The notes below the pieces were generated by a model, which had not been told where the DNA came from, ran no database searches, and saw nothing but the letters and a program-made list of their open reading frames with translations. 64,000 nucleotides of DNA, taken from the NCBI GenBank assembly GCA_037903475.1, contig JBAJFG010000038.1:35590-99589 (forward strand), written 5' to 3'. Source of the DNA: Ancylostoma caninum. Its lineage: Eukaryota > Nematoda > Chromadorea > Rhabditida > Ancylostomatidae. Shown here one piece after another: positions 14,815 to 28,487 of this stretch. Numbering within the stretch: the stretch's first letter is position 1; every line of letters begins with the position of its first letter. Position numbers and translations under genes: made by a program.

Positions 14815-15030
14815 GATCAGACGTGTGCCAGTCACAAGCATCTCCTTCGTGGGATTTTCCATGAAGACCAGTCAGCGTGTTGTGCACTTTCTGATCGACA
14901 ACACTGCGTGGGCGCAGAAAACGCGTGCGTCTCACATGCGTCTGAACTGCGTCAGTGCTGCGATTGGGCCTATCCTCCACCACATGTGTAAAGGCGCTTG
15001 CGTCAAACGAACGCATTTATGTAGTATAAA
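14815..15030. repeat. divergent member of the GACGCA-rich repeat family
   Basis: It shares GGGATTTTCCATGAAGACCA with GTCAG, AAACGCGTGCGTCTCACATG with CGTCTG, and a GTATAAATTG end with the copies at 53715 and 61413 (inverted relative to them). The open frames that cross it (14641-14991, 14825-15337) are therefore repeat artefacts. Confidence 0.6.
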
Positions 15031-15954
15031 TTGCTCTATACAGAATAATAGTTTTCGCGCCAGAGGCAAACACGAACTCCATTCGAACCACCTGTTCAAA
15101 CACGTTTCAACAGGCGGATCAGACGAGGCTGAGAATGGTTATGTCAAGGAAATGTGCGGATGCGCAGACAGTCAGAGCTCCAGGATTCACGTACTGCAGC
15201 ACAAGCTGCGGGCCAAGAACGCTGAAGTCTCTTGCAGTTGCTTCTGGTCTTTTGTTTTTATCTTTTTATATTTACCTCTTTTGTTTACCTACCCTCATGC
15301 GAATACAAAAACATCAATACAATTAAATGAACCCTAAAAGAGTTCTACGACCTCAAAGAATAGTTAGCTACAAAGACGGGATGAAGTGCTGCTCCATCAG
15401 AATATGGAAATTTAGTGAAACACTATTCTAAATAGGAAAAAAACGTCAGGAGAAAGAAAGATGGTAAGGACCCATTTTCAGACTCCAAACATGCTTATAC
15501 AAAATTCCAACTCTTAATTCCTTTAACTATCGGACTTTTTTTTTTCCTTCCACTGGAAGTTGCTCCCTTCTCCTGTAATAAGAGGACGTGCGCTTTTTTT
15601 TTCATGAGCGAGCTACCTTCCCAAAACGGGTTTTTATGCACAAATGATCTTAAAAGCTGTGATGACGGATTATCTAGCCGTTGCTGTCACTTCTAATATG
15701 CCAACAGTGATTTCAAGCAGAAATCTTAGACAAGGTTCCACCGACGCAGCCGTTTCTCCCATAATATTGAAAGGACAACAACTGAAAAACCTGCTAAGCA
15801 ATGAAAAAAATATAAGAAGCAACCTCTTTGCTTGGAATTCCCAAATAGGAACTCCAGCCACAATGAATGCAAAGGGGTCCTGTGTAGTAGCTTTTATAAA
15901 CAGCAGCGATGTGCGAAACAACAACAGTCCACATAAAACTAGAGCGCATCGCTA

Positions 15955-16026
15955 ATAGCCCCCCAATGCAGCCAGTGTCACAATTATTCTACCCCCCCCC
16001 CCAATGCAGTCAGTGTTACGATTATT
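15955..16026. repeat. tandem duplication with poly-C
   Basis: CCCCCCAATGCAGCCAGTGT and the following CACAATTATTC are repeated as CCCCAATGCAGTCAGTGTTA with CGATTATTC, separated by an expanded C run. Confidence 0.8.
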
Positions 16027-16968
16027 CAGTGGACTAGCTGAACAGTGAGTTCGCAGAAAACAGTGACGACATACTCAGTGATATTCACAGCAATAAAGCG
16101 CAGCGAACGCATGATTTTATTGAAATGGGAAGGCCATGAACGGCGCCGACCATGTGAAGAAGTACGGATGGAGTTAATAGACGCTGGACGCTGTTGATTC
16201 GACAGAGAGGAGTTGGGAAGATTTCGAGGACTGGAACTCTGACGAGTAAAAGACCTTATATTTATGTGCCAAAACTTCCAAACCTTTCGATGTTGAAAAA
16301 TTGCAGATTCAAAAAAATGTACTGTCTCCAACGTCAAAATTAATGAACGGTCTTGGAAAGGTTGTATTCCTCCCCAAATCTGAAGTAGAAGAGCATCTAT
16401 CATATGGATTTAGACTCAACTGGATGGGAAAGCGAGGATTTCCACAGGGCACTATTCTTACAAGGGAAGGATACCAAATGTCTGTGGCACTTCATAATGG
16501 AATGTGCCTCATAATATGAAGTTGACGATGCTGATCTCGATTATGTTCTCCATCAGTGCCTAATACTACTACGCAAAAAGTTATAGCCTTGTCTGTGCAG
16601 TATTATGAGCAGTTTCTGCATCAACTCACCTTAACCCCACGTAGTAGGCGTTGCCGTGAAAAATGAATGCAGAATTCGTGATCAGCAGTCCAAGTAACCC
16701 GGTATGCAAAATCTCAGCGGAAAATGCATCACTATGGGTAAAGAATTGCGCCTTGATCAGTCGCTACTACCACTAATTACAAGGGAACTTTGCTTCATCG
16801 GAGACTTCCTCGTGGGGAGTGTACACTTCCTTGTGCATCTCGAAGCTCTGATTTCAAAACTATCTTGACCTTGGCCCAGCCTCGGGTCTGCAATGATTTA
16901 TATTCATTTTTCCAGACGCAAGTGATAAGAAGGTTACATAAAGTGAGATATGTCAGGTAGGTCAAGGA

Positions 16969-17045
16969 AGTGTGGTGCAGTGGTAAGTGTCTCCGCTCCT
17001 GTGAGTACCCTCACGGGTTCAATTCCCCTCAGGAGTCGCACTTTT
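16969..17045 (+). ncRNA. tRNA-like sequence, probable pseudo-tRNA or SINE head
   Basis: It has an A-box-like TGGTGCAGTGGTAAG and a B-box-like GGGTTCAATTCCC at about tRNA spacing. The T stem pairs at only four of five positions and the acceptor stem does not close cleanly, so it is unlikely to be a working tRNA. It sits in the centre of the 16435-17850 foldback, which suggests a SINE-like insertion. Confidence 0.4.
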
Positions 17046-17204
17046 GCATTTTCTCCCAGTTACTGATTTTCTCTAAAAATCTATTCTATGCAGTTTTTTG
17101 TAAGTGTTTCTACTTGCAAATACATATTCTAAAAGCTTGAAAGCGTTTTCAAAGATCTTCACTACCCCGACTTCGTCGACAGTGGAACTACTGATGGACT
17201 CACG

Positions 17205-17470
17205 TGAGCCCAAATTTTCAAGGAATTCTTTTTTGCTGAAAATTTCCATAATAGGGTTATCTGAAGTGCTGAACACGAATATGATATCCATTTCGTGACG
17301 TCACTACATTCTTATAGGTTTGCGGTAGAATGAACAGCAATTACTGTAGAAAACCAAACAAAATTGTTGAATTTCGACATTAAAATGTTAGAGGCTTGCA
17401 AAATGATGCTGATAATCGTGATCAGCACCTGAAATTACCCCTATGTGCAAAATTTGGATGGAATCTGCGA
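17205..17470 (+). repeat. dispersed repeat shared with the foldback in MRPS30 intron 1
   Basis: The segment GCTGAAAATTTCC..AATAGGGTTATCTGAAGTG followed by CTGAACACGAATAT, and later CGTGATCAGC, matches 60530-60750 in the same orientation. It is one arm plus part of the loop of that element. Confidence 0.6.
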
Positions 17471-18754
17471 GATGTCTGAACTACCCTATACCCAATGACC
17501 GTTTCCTCGTGAGTGGTAGTAGTAGTAAATGATCAAGGGGTGATGTCTAACCGTAATTCTTGCGTTTTTTCGCTGAAACTTTGCATACAGGTTCAGTTGA
17601 GCTACTAATCGCGAATTCTGCATCTATTTTGCACTACAACGCCTATTTTGTGGGTTCACGGGAGGTGGATGTAGAAACTGTACAGAAACTGTACCTTCGA
17701 ATGTACTGCACAGACAAGGCTATAACTTTTTGTGCAGTAGTACTAGGCACTAATGGAGAACATAGTCGAGATCAGCATCGTCAACTTCATATTAAGAGGC
17801 ACATTCCATTTTGAAGTGCCACAGACATTTGGTATCCTTCCCTTGTTAGCACCCGCGAGGCCGCCTAGAGAACGGTAGAATAGAAAAAAGATGTATTTTA
17901 GAATGAAATCGTGGTATGTGACCAAAGAGCAAACCTTTGCTATTGAGCACATTTAAAGGGGAAAAAAGAAAACGAAAGTTGTTCAAATCGTTCCACACTA
18001 GAAGCTACTCTTCTGCTTTCCTGAACCCCTGTTTCATCCAGAAACGTTCGGTAAAACACCTACGACCGCTCCCATATCGCACCATTGGATGGACAACAAG
18101 ATAATCTTCGCTGCGAATTGCGCGTCCTTCTCACGAAAGCTCTGTTAACCTTTTGTCTGCGAATCGTGTATGAGTGATCCGAGTGCAGGCTCTTCTCAAT
18201 GTTTTAGCGAAAGCAAACAGAAAAAATTGCTTAGCACTACCTCGTACGAGCCGAACAGCTTGTAAAGTGCTGCTTAAGCAAAGGGCCCGGTGAAAATTTT
18301 GTGACACAGGTATGAGTAGGCGGGTGGAAAGAGGAGGGATGCGCTCCTAGAAAGAATGTCAGCGATGTGGTGAGAAATCCTTAACGAATAAACCACAAGA
18401 AGTAAGTTCATAGAAGTAGCTCAGTCCGGCATTCTCTTACCCAGATTCAGAGCAGCAAGAAAAGATTTGAAAGTGTTCTTCTATGGTTTTCGCATGGATG
18501 TCGTCTACAGGAAAGGAAATGGGCAAATATTTCCACGTCAACTCACGCTAGAATTTTTCTACACATGGGACAGAAATCAACAGCGGAGAGCGGCAAAAGC
18601 TGTTTAAATGCACCATTAGTACAACAGCGGGTCCGCCCATTATGACCAAGCACACCTCCTTTCTGAAGCTCAGTAGCAACACCTTGTTCGACTAGTGTAG
18701 ATGCTTCCAGCGTAATTTCCACTGCATGACGAGGGTGAACCTAGTATATGTATA

Positions 18755-19590
18755 GTAAAGGATCGCCTGGTCGCATCCATGACGCGGCTCGGACGCAGGT
18801 CAGACGCACGCGCCTGTGGCAACGCGGTGACAGCGCAGTTCTCTCAGTTCTCTGACAGGTCTTCATGGAAAATTCCCCGGAAACGGACATCTGCTGACGA
18901 GGCGCGACTGAAGCACGCACCTACTATAATGTACGAACTATTGCTAACACCCCTAGAGCTAAAAAAGCTGTCAGGATCGATTTCTTTCCTCCTGGATTGC
19001 CCAGTTCGCGACAGATCTTGTATTTGAAGGCACTGCCGCACTTCATAATTGTTTTTGAGATTATCACACACAGAAATAATGCAAAGGAGCTGCATACTGA
19101 CCGAAGAGGCATAAGTGATTCTGTGCAAAGTTGTCGAAAAATCCATTCTCGAGACCAATTCCGCATAAATCGTGGGGAGCTCATGGAAGGGGCCGGCACT
19201 AGTGCTACGACGAAAAAAAGACACTGTCGAGAAACATTGTCTTCAATCCGAACTCATTCTGATGTTTGATAGCTTGAACTTCATGAAATCTAAAAATAAA
19301 ACAAATAATGTGCAAGAAGAAGGTCGTCTTTACTGCACTGTAAGGGTAATTTATGCTAGCTGCGTGCGTCAGTCGTGCATCAGTCGCACGTATTCATTTG
19401 CAAAGGATTTTCTATGAAGACCGGTCATCATGGCATGTAGATCCTCAATGAAAAGAACGCGCGACTGCCGCGAGGTCGTAAACGCGTGCGTCTGGGCTGT
19501 GACTGCGATGCGACTGTGATGCGACTGGGCCCTATTCTTCATCATATAGACGCACGCTCGTCAGTCGCACGCATCCAGTATAAATGGCCC
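18755..19590. repeat. two facing members of the GACGCA-rich family
   Basis: One copy at about 18755-18880 (GGTCGCATCCATGACGC, CAGACGCACGCGCCTG, GTCTTCATGGAAAATTCCCC) faces an inverted copy at about 19370-19590 (TTTTCTATGAAGACCGGTCA, AACGCGTGCGTCTGGGC, TCAGTCGCACGCATCCAGTA). About 490 bp without a recognised gene lies between them. Confidence 0.55.
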
Positions 19591-20670
19591 CATAGAAGAA
19601 AAAAATCGCCGGAAATCGTCATAGAATGCTTGATGATAGCAAGTGACATGAGCAGTTTCTGGTCCTAATTTTGGTTAGCTTAAGTTTCATGTGAATTCTC
19701 GAAAAGAACTTTATCTCATGTGACCCTCAACGAAAGCTCTTTAACTATGACTGAGAAAAGATTACTCATCTGTGGCTGTTGCTCCGATTAAGCAAACTTG
19801 GAGAAGTCAAGCTCAAACGAAAAAAGTCAAAAAATGTCAGAACTTAGCGCAAGCTAAGGGGACAGGTATACATTTCGGCCAAAACGAGGGAATCTAGAAA
19901 TATGGAGAATAAAATCAATTTATCCATGCATTTATGCCTCGTAGTAATCTTTTTATCCTTAAAAGGAACGACCGCGTAGCGATGTAGACGCAGCGATCTG
20001 AAGCAGTGTAAGTGAAAACTATTCACAAGAACCATCTTCACACTGAGCGAGACGTGGATGAAAGCTCGTATTTGTTGGATCCAATCCAGATCGTCGTCCC
20101 ACTTCAAACGCGGTCTTCGAGGCTAGACATAGATAGTATACACGGAGGTAGCAGTTTAGTGGTATAACCAGTTTTTGTCGGAATACTGCTCATATGTATA
20201 GCATCAGAGGATGAACTAATAATAGCAGAGGTTTTGCTGAGTTAACTGTAAAAACTTAGGGGATTTCCATTCACAAGATGTTTTCCTGAGAGTATAACGA
20301 GAAGGTGTGTCCTAGTGCAGTCCGTTCATTACAACTTGGAGTATCCTCGATGATTTGCAGGTGAAAAAAAACGCAGGTGACTGGTGGTAACTGTCCGTAA
20401 CAACAAGCTCTTCTTCGCTTTGTCAGGCTTCTCACTGCAACAATTCTTTCCGACACCCCCGTGTCCCCCCCCTGCCCTTTGGAGTGGCGATCTCCTTTCA
20501 TTTTTTGTTGGGCATCTGGTAGGATCTTCTCATGACGTGGGTTGGTCCAGCTTTCTAGCTGATCGTCGTGCCAGAAATTTCTAGTAAAATAGGACATCAT
20601 CACGCAAATGCTCTGTTTCTTCCTTGAGGTTAGGTCCTTTTAAGGTTAGAAAACTATCTGATATCTTGAT

Positions 20671-20704
20671 TATTTATTTATTTATCTATTTATTTATTTA
20701 TTTG
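20671..20704. repeat. ATTT microsatellite
   Basis: A 34-bp run of ATTT units with one ATCT variant, comparable with the AAAT runs elsewhere in the window. Confidence 0.85.
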
Positions 20705-23700
20705 TATGCACACTACGCCGCGCCAAGCCAAGTACAGATAAAAAAAAAGTTAAAGAAGCAGAGAATGACTGCTTAGTTCAAACAAAGAAGCTCAATCGTT
20801 GCATTAAATGAGGTGGAAATCAGATGAGAAGGTCAACAAAGGTTATGAGCACCAAGAACAGAACTATCTAATAAATGTGGAAATTAATAGAAAAAGTTAA
20901 AAGGACCCGAAAAGAAAAAAATCCTCACAAACCCAACAGAGAGAAGATACTGCATCAGAGATCTTCAGGCAGTCTGTGTTTAATCAATGGCTAATCGTTA
21001 AATAATATTTTGGGGAAGCTTGTTGAGAGCCTAACAAAGCGATGCAAATACAAAACACTTCTCAACAATAAGCAACATTAGCGCTATTACTCAAACACCG
21101 CATTTCATAGTTATACGTACACCTGATAACTTCAAGAGATATACCTGATAACGAGGAAAACATTATCTTAGTGAGGCAATCGAAGCATTGAAAATTTTAA
21201 TCAGAACCGGCATCTGAATTGATTACCAAAAACATCACTTATATAGTCTTACGCGTTGTGAATAGGTTTTCTATGCTATATGGCGTCAGAATTAACTCGA
21301 ATTTTAATCCAAACCTCACCAAACGCTATAGAAACTTTATAGAAAGTCAAACAGTCGTCGAATGTTAAGAAAACGTCCGGAAAGCTTAAAGCGTAACCAA
21401 AAACTTGCATTTGTTTATATCAAATGGATGACGAAAATCTCTAAGGAAGCGAAGCCTTGGAATTATGGGCGCTTCATCATCATGAAGATAAGCATTTATA
21501 CACAAAAAATAGGAAAACTAGCTACTTGCTCTATGTAGTAGGCAAAAAATTTGGGTAGTGTTGTACATAAAATGTCATTTCACTGTTACATTTTGTGTAA
21601 GTTTCTTTATTCTAAAGCAAGAAGGCAGAATAATGGAGAGTGCGAAAATGCGGGATACTCCCGAATGTGTATAATGATGCAAATATCCCATTTCCAACCT
21701 TTAGGATCAAGTCAATGGAAGGTTTTCTATTCATCCTTTTTATCTTATTCCTATCCTGAGAAGAAGTAAAGCAAGACCTCAGGAAGGCTGAAAATCGAGG
21801 CTAGGCTGCCACCTATAACTAAACTCTTGGAAATAAGTTCGAAAAAAAGGGCTGACTAGAAAAATGGGGCAAAACTTGCTACATCAATGCAGCGGTCTCA
21901 GCTGGTTAGCAAAATCCCATCGATCAGGGGAGTTTTTGCAGATCAGGGCATATTTACAATCTGTTGGGCTGTCTAATGGCGGGCGGCCTGGAATTCACTG
22001 TTAGAAGAGGAAAGGAGAGTGCACGTGATCCAGGTATCTTCTCTCCTGGAGCCCCAGAAGCCAAGAAATCTAGCAAGGAATTCTGGAAACATGAAGCTAC
22101 GATTTCTCATAAGATTTAGCAACAGAAGGGCTGAGTGCTAGCTAACAATAAGGTCTTACTATCTAGCGCTATCGCTAAAGTACAGTAGATCAATCAAAAA
22201 CTTGTCGCGGCGATATGATTGGATAAAGGCCGCACGAAGATATGATTAGGATAAGAACCGAGGGTGTGGTCGTGGTGGTCAGCCACCACGAAACCTGACG
22301 CTCCGATCAGATCGAGCTAGCCACCGATCGATATTCGATCGATGAACTGATGGGGGATTAATCACTGGATTGCATGCGAATCCACAGTGCTCACCAGGGA
22401 CAATCACGCCTCGACGGAACAACCATCCATCTTTTGAACGACGTTTCCTCGTCAGATGGCTGCTTTAATTGGAACTGGGTCATTGTAATGGAATGGGAAA
22501 TTTCCGACTTTTCACGGATGATCCCAAAAATGGGAAAATGATCCCCGAATCACAAAAGGGTGTTGCATAGCTCATGACACTTCACAGAGGGTTATGGCTA
22601 ATTTACAGCGTTTCAGTGCAACAGGATTAACACAATCGTCGACGATTATTGCGCAGCGCCAGGTAGTTTCATTGTTTTTGATTTCAGCTGGACAAATGGC
22701 TAGTCCCCGATGTAGGAGACCCAGAATCTGATTTGGCTATATATAAAGTGATGGAATTTTATGGGCTCATTAGTATTTGCTTATTCTATGACGCAACAAC
22801 AAAATAACTGAAAACAAAATCAGGGCCCGGGTGTACAGTTGGAAGCATGGCTAATCTCACTCCTATGAGTATGATCATCTATGAGTAGCAGCTGGGTAGG
22901 GTATAGACAACCTCATATATGTGTGTAGCAGCTGAGTATAGACAACGTCATCCATGTGTGGGTAAAGATGTCGATAGAAGTCAAGTAAAGGAGATATTTG
23001 ACCAAGTTCGCATGTTTACCATGGATAATCACAGCAATGCATGGTAACATGCAAAACAAGACATGATCAAAAGGATAAAAACTTCGAAGAGTTTGGCCCG
23101 TAGTTGAATTCAGCCATTTCTGCTTACCAAAGTAGCTCCAAGTGTAAAAATTCTAGCCCAAACGGGTTTTGAGGTCGTGAAAAGGAATTTTGACTCCCAT
23201 AGCCGCAGGTTATCAGTAGTGTTCATGTCAGAAAAAACTTACTCAACCCAGGTTATTACATTTCCGCATACCATAAACATCGTAGAGATTCAGCTTGGAT
23301 CGAAGATGGAAAGAAAAAGTCCTGACGATCAGATATTTTAAAGTATACGTATTGCTAACCTCAATTCGACCCTTTTTAATTACGTATCGCTTCTTTTTTG
23401 TTGCTGCTTCCTCATTAGTGTATTCCTTGAGACCTCTGACCCTACGATGGACTATACATTTACACAATTTTCGATGAATCTTGCCCATTTCTCATATGAG
23501 GTCACCTTTCTTTCACGGACCTCATCCTGAGAAAGCATTCACAATGCCATTAATATTGTACAAAAAAGCTCTTGATGCCTTCAAGCTCCCAAAAAGCTCA
23601 GCATTAGGTGACGATTTTCAAAGTGCGATGGCGAAATGCATCAGCATCGAAAAAACTTTCTTAGTTTCTGCGCTCTGCACTGAATTTACTGCGCCAGACG

Positions 23701-25667
23701 ACTTCTCCCAAAATTGCCTTGATAAGTGGAGTTTATGCTAGAAAGTACTCGCTGTTGAGACCGTGACGTATCCACCCAATTGGAATTATGCTTATCAAAA
23801 AAGCCGATTAACAGCGAGCATAGGGTAGAACGAGACTGTTACGAGCATCCAATCCATTTGATAGATGAGGCTCCCCTTCTGGCTAAGGAAACATCCAAAA
23901 ATCAAAAGCTATTTCACTTAAAATGACTTTAGGATAATTTTCGAACAGCAAAAAAAAATGAAAAATATTGAACTGCAGTAACAAAAAATGTGGTACTAAT
24001 GTTCTAAACGCAATACAAAGCATAGAATTGTTACTTCAAAAGCCTTACTACAGTGTGTATTTCCTAAACAACAAGGTCTCTTCACATTCCTTAGTCCTGC
24101 ACATTCTTCACAGTAAGTTTTGTCATCTACGAAAAACTGTACTCATTTTTCAAACCAAAAACTTAGTAAAAACTGGAGAGAAAGTGCTAAGAAACGATAA
24201 CTTTCTCCTCCGTGAACTTTTTCTTTCGTTTACGCACCTGTCACTACCTTGAATAAAAAAAAACTCAAGCACTTTCAAGAGTTTACGGTCTCCTTCTTCT
24301 GTGATGAAAAAACTTTTTCCAAAGCTTTCTCAGGAAAAGTCAGCATTTGACCTCCGTACAACCTCCGCAGTAGCACATGCAGCATAGTTGGGACCGAATA
24401 ATGCATTACGTAGATGCATATACTCGAATTCGAAAATTCGATCACGATTAAGTTGGAAATTTGGATTTCCAATAAAAAAAGGATAACTATGTGCGTACAA
24501 CCCTTGCGAAATGATAAACAGAGGTTTAGGAGCTTTTCTTTCTTACACATTCAAACTTCTTGAATGGGGCTCTGAACTAGTAACTGGTAAACGGTAAATC
24601 ATGAAACTCTACTCAATTTTTATTGGTTCTGAACCATAATATGCATTAGCTTCTTTTCAAAACGCTTTGAGAATTGGAAACCTATAAGCAAGATACAAGA
24701 GACTTCAAGGAGAGTGATTGGAAGGTGTTTGATAGCTCCACAAAAAGTTTGCGCAAATGAAAAAGATGAGATGGAAAGGATAGGTGAGATCCTATATGAA
24801 ATGAACGAGCAAAAAAAAGCAACATGAGTTAGAAAAGCATGGATTCGGATGAACAAAAACGTTTCATCGGCTTTTGGCTCAGATTTTCGATGCAATTGAA
24901 TTTCTGCTTGATCTTGAGGCTACTTGATTGGGTTAGCGATATTCTAAGCTCCTGAAAATGTCGACCGAAAATTCTCCTCGCTTCTGCCTTCTTTCACTTC
25001 TATTCCTCAGAAATATGTATATTTAGGCTGTATTTTTGTGGCAAAGATACAGTTTGTTACATAGGAAAAGAGCGATGGATGATTTTGTCTGCAAATACGA
25101 CCTCAGCACGGCCAATTGATCTGATTTTTACACTTTTTCTGTACGCTTCGATATGTACATGCTGTGCATTTCTTCCATTTTGATTTACTCTACGGTCAAT
25201 TGGCAAAATCTCCTTCCACAGGCATCTCGCGGCATATTCCCACCAATGGAACCAGTGCGGTCGTAATTGCAGACAAAGACACTCTATCGGCCCTCTGAGC
25301 TAGTAGACTAAATGTGTCATCCGAAATTCACCGTTTCGCACAGTTTTGAGTTCGTACCAGTAAGAACTTCAACCAGTCTTATGAACAGAGTAGGTGCACA
25401 CTAAGAGAACAGTGAAAAAAATATATGAACCCTTAGTGAAGACACTAACATTCGCTCTGGGAGATTTTGCGCCTAATCTCGTCAGCAAAACACCGACCAC
25501 AAAGAAATTTAACCACGTTCTTCAGGATCTTTTGTCTACAGTAATTTTTTTATTTACTTCGGAACCTGTTTGGCCTTATCTAATTATTAACAATCTTAGC
25601 CATGAACACCGCCATGTGAGCGACATTAAACGCTGATGGAGAAAACTTTCCTTTGCTATCGGCCACA

Positions 25668-25775
25668 CGCATCACTGAGATTACCCAGGATGAGCGTCTT
25701 GACACGAACTTACCCTCCGTTCACAGAAGAGTCAAAACATTTACCCTGGGTAACTTCAATGATGAATCCACGCCT
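25668..25775. mobile_element. short inverted-repeat element, second copy
   Basis: GCATCACTGAGATTACCCAG at the left is mirrored by TTACCCTGGGTAACTTCAAT with GATG at the right, about 105 bp in all. This is the same family as 38623-38735. Confidence 0.6.
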
Positions 25776-27453
25776 AGAAATGAGTGCAGGGGAGGGCAAG
25801 ACATTCCCACTACTGTGACTTCTTAGTGTATTATGTGAAGACAAGACATGAAAAGTGTTTTATTGAATTCTACTCGCGTTGTGTAGGAATCAAGCAAGGT
25901 TTCTCGGCCACAGCCATTACGGTCCTTAAAGAAATACTTTTTCTGGAAAGGAATTCCACCATTTCTTCCTTTTCCTGGCAGGACTAGACCAGCAAACGGC
26001 GAGAAAAGTCCGAAACCCACGGAACCAGAAATCTGTTGCGAAACCAGAGGTCAGGTCCTAAGAGATTAACGAGGCTAAGAAGGGAAAGAAAAACGCATGC
26101 GATTGTTTCCCGATTTCCTGACGCTACAAACAGAGAACACAGAGGGGCAGCGATTCTTCACGGGGCTGCTGTTACGGGCCCATGCAATCCATCTGCTTCA
26201 GCACCTACCGAGGCGATCCATCAATGGGGCAATAGCACAAACAACGGCGATCCGTCCGTTCGCTCGTACGGACGACGACGGAGCGGCGGAAGATCGCAAA
26301 GTGGAGAAGCGCGTGAAGAAAACTTGACAGCGGAAGAATTATCGCATGAGATATGGATGAGGTGAGAAAGAAGCGAGAAAAAATGTGAAGAACATCTATG
26401 AAAACAACAAACCTCATTTTCAGGTGACCGTTCTTGAAACATTGGCTCCTTCATGGCCGTCCAAGTTTCTGAAAAAAAAAAGTTTTGTTAGTAGTATAGT
26501 CACGAGAAAACAACCAAATTGAGGCGAAGTCCACACAATTTCAGGAGTGAATTGACCTATCAAAAGTGCCCTCAATTTCCGGAGTACAACACGAAGCGAA
26601 AACAAGGAAGATGTACGGAGCAAGATAAATTTCTATATGGAGCTAAAACTCGTTAGTCACATAACAACCTCTCTTCATTTTTCCTGAGAAAGGCACGTAA
26701 AAACGTAGGAACCATCAACATCTCAGGTCACCAACGCATGACCACGAATAGCTGATAAAACAGCGCTGATAACAGCTAACGCACACCACGGAACTGTTTC
26801 CAAAGAAATGCTAGGGTTACAAGCTCGGTTGTTCCTTTAGTCACAGAGCCATGGTGTTAAGAAGAAACAGCAAAAGACAAACAATATGCGTATGCTTTTA
26901 AAATGGGCAAAATATGAGATCTCACTACATGAGTTCAGCTCGTTATTTCCCGGAAACAGGGATCATTTTGCGCGTCAATGTATGCTGTCGATGCTCAGCA
27001 CGATAATTTCGAATTTTTAATATGTGAGAGTTTTGTATACGCAGAAAGTAACCTTGAAGTCGACCCAAAAAATAAGTTTACTGTGGATGGCGACAGACTT
27101 CAACTCTGATTAGGTGGATATTTGAGAACAAAGAGCGAAGGGTTTCAGCATTTGATGGGACTTGTGGAAGGGACCTTGCTGATGTTCATGTCTTGAATTC
27201 AGATTGGGGTTATAATTGTTAGGTCATAGAAATTAGGAGATTAGGTCACAGAAATTTTCTTAAAAAGTGTAATAATGGATGACCAAACTGTGAAAACTAT
27301 ATGCTATAGTAATCTGAGAATCTGAAAATAATGGTATGATAGAGAAAATCTGTGAAAACAAAGATGCAAAAATTCAAGGCTGTGGCCTAATCAGAGAAAT
27401 AGGGTGGATAAGGCAGGTCTATTGGATTCCTAAAATACGAAAAATGTATATAT

Positions 27454-28487
27454 TAGGTTGTCCCATAAAAAATGGCCGCAACCTACACTACCCTCGCTAA
27501 ATTCTTTAAAAAAAAGTGCACCCCGCCCGCGAAGTTGCGTTCTTTTCGTTCCATCCTCTATAATTTGGTGGAATTTAGTCTATCAAAAGTACGCATAGAT
27601 CACAGAAACAGTACATGTCTGTTTGACCCACCTATAAGCAATTTGCTATAAATTTCATGTTAAATTGTGAAATTTGAGCGTTCTTTATTTTGAGGAATTC
27701 TGCCGCGAACAGCGCGCGACGTCGCATGCGGCGAGCCAAGCGATGCGCGACAAAATTGTGGTGAAGCGAGGACACTTAAAATTCCATTATGAAGCTGAGA
27801 ACTGTTAGCTCACCTTATATAAGGCTGAGTTTTGGATCAACTGCGTTCTTCCCATCGGTTTTCATTTTGCGGTATATTGCGTCTCAACAATTTCATATTA
27901 TTTATTTATTTATTTAATCTATCTGTACTCTAAAAAAGGCTTCCTCAATTACTCTTTCTATGGTTTCTGCAGACGAAATTGTACAACGAGGCAAAACATG
28001 GTTTTTGTGCTCTCCCGATTTTTAGACTATTTTTTTCGCCCTAGTGAGACAAAAGCCAGATTTGGTGTTAGCTTTGCGTTTGGCCAGGTAGTCGTGTTGT
28101 AAGCGCGCAGAAGCTGTGACTAGAGAAACACTTCCAGAACGATACGAGTTCTCAAATTTGACCAAGTGATGGTCTGAAACTTGTCAGAAACGAAGGCATA
28201 GTTCTGGTGGCGAGACGAGAATTCTGGAACAGTCCGTAAAAATGTTAGCGTCCAGATTGGACGCAACTAAATCACTGGTCGCCCTGCCTTCTTGGCAGCC
28301 AAACATGGCAAAAAAATGGGCAAAGTAGATTTTGAACAAAAGCGTTGCCGGTCAGTGCTTCACTTACCACACCATCATGACTTATAATAACGGGCTTACT
28401 TTGTGTGTCACGTGTGTGTGTGTGTGTGTGTAGAACGAAATTCGAGGGCGTGGCTTAGAGTGATGCCGACCACTCCACCGTTACATG
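27454..28487. other. left shoulder of the minisatellite, no gene seen
   Basis: Between the left mariner-type end and the minisatellite there is an AT-rich stretch with an ATTT microsatellite (27897-27917) and a TG dinucleotide run (28412-28432) next to the array. Short open segments near 27650-27790 were compared by eye with mariner N-termini without a convincing match. Confidence 0.5.

Larger units (their letters stand above)
16435..17850. mobile_element. 1.4 kb foldback element with about 360-bp arms
   Basis: The left arm (16435-16790) reappears inverted at 17490-17850. Long near-identical blocks include ATACCAAATGTCTGTGGCAC, AAGTTGACGATGCTGATCTC and AGTTATAGCCTTGTCTGTGC. The 0.7 kb centre contains a tRNA-like sequence (16969-17045) and part of another repeat family (17205-17470) shared with 60530-60750. 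The arms are roughly 85-90 percent alike by eye. No transposase is present. Confidence 0.8.
17851..27452. other. no gene recognised
   Basis: Outside the GACGCA repeats (18755-19590) and the short inverted-repeat element (25668-25775), this is AT-rich sequence without recognisable proteins. A GC-rich patch at about 26090-26360 has two overlapping plus-strand frames, one ending EELSHEIWMR at a GTGAGA donor-like site. It could be an exon, but no partner exon or family was found. Confidence 0.5.

Noticed and set aside
14641..15337. Plus-strand frames of 116 and 170 codons with a membrane-like segment
   Set aside because: Both run through a dispersed GACGCA-rich repeat that occurs at least four more times in the window.
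28412..28432. TG dinucleotide run considered as a regulatory or recombination signal
   Set aside because: An ordinary microsatellite beside the minisatellite; nothing in the sequence points to a function.
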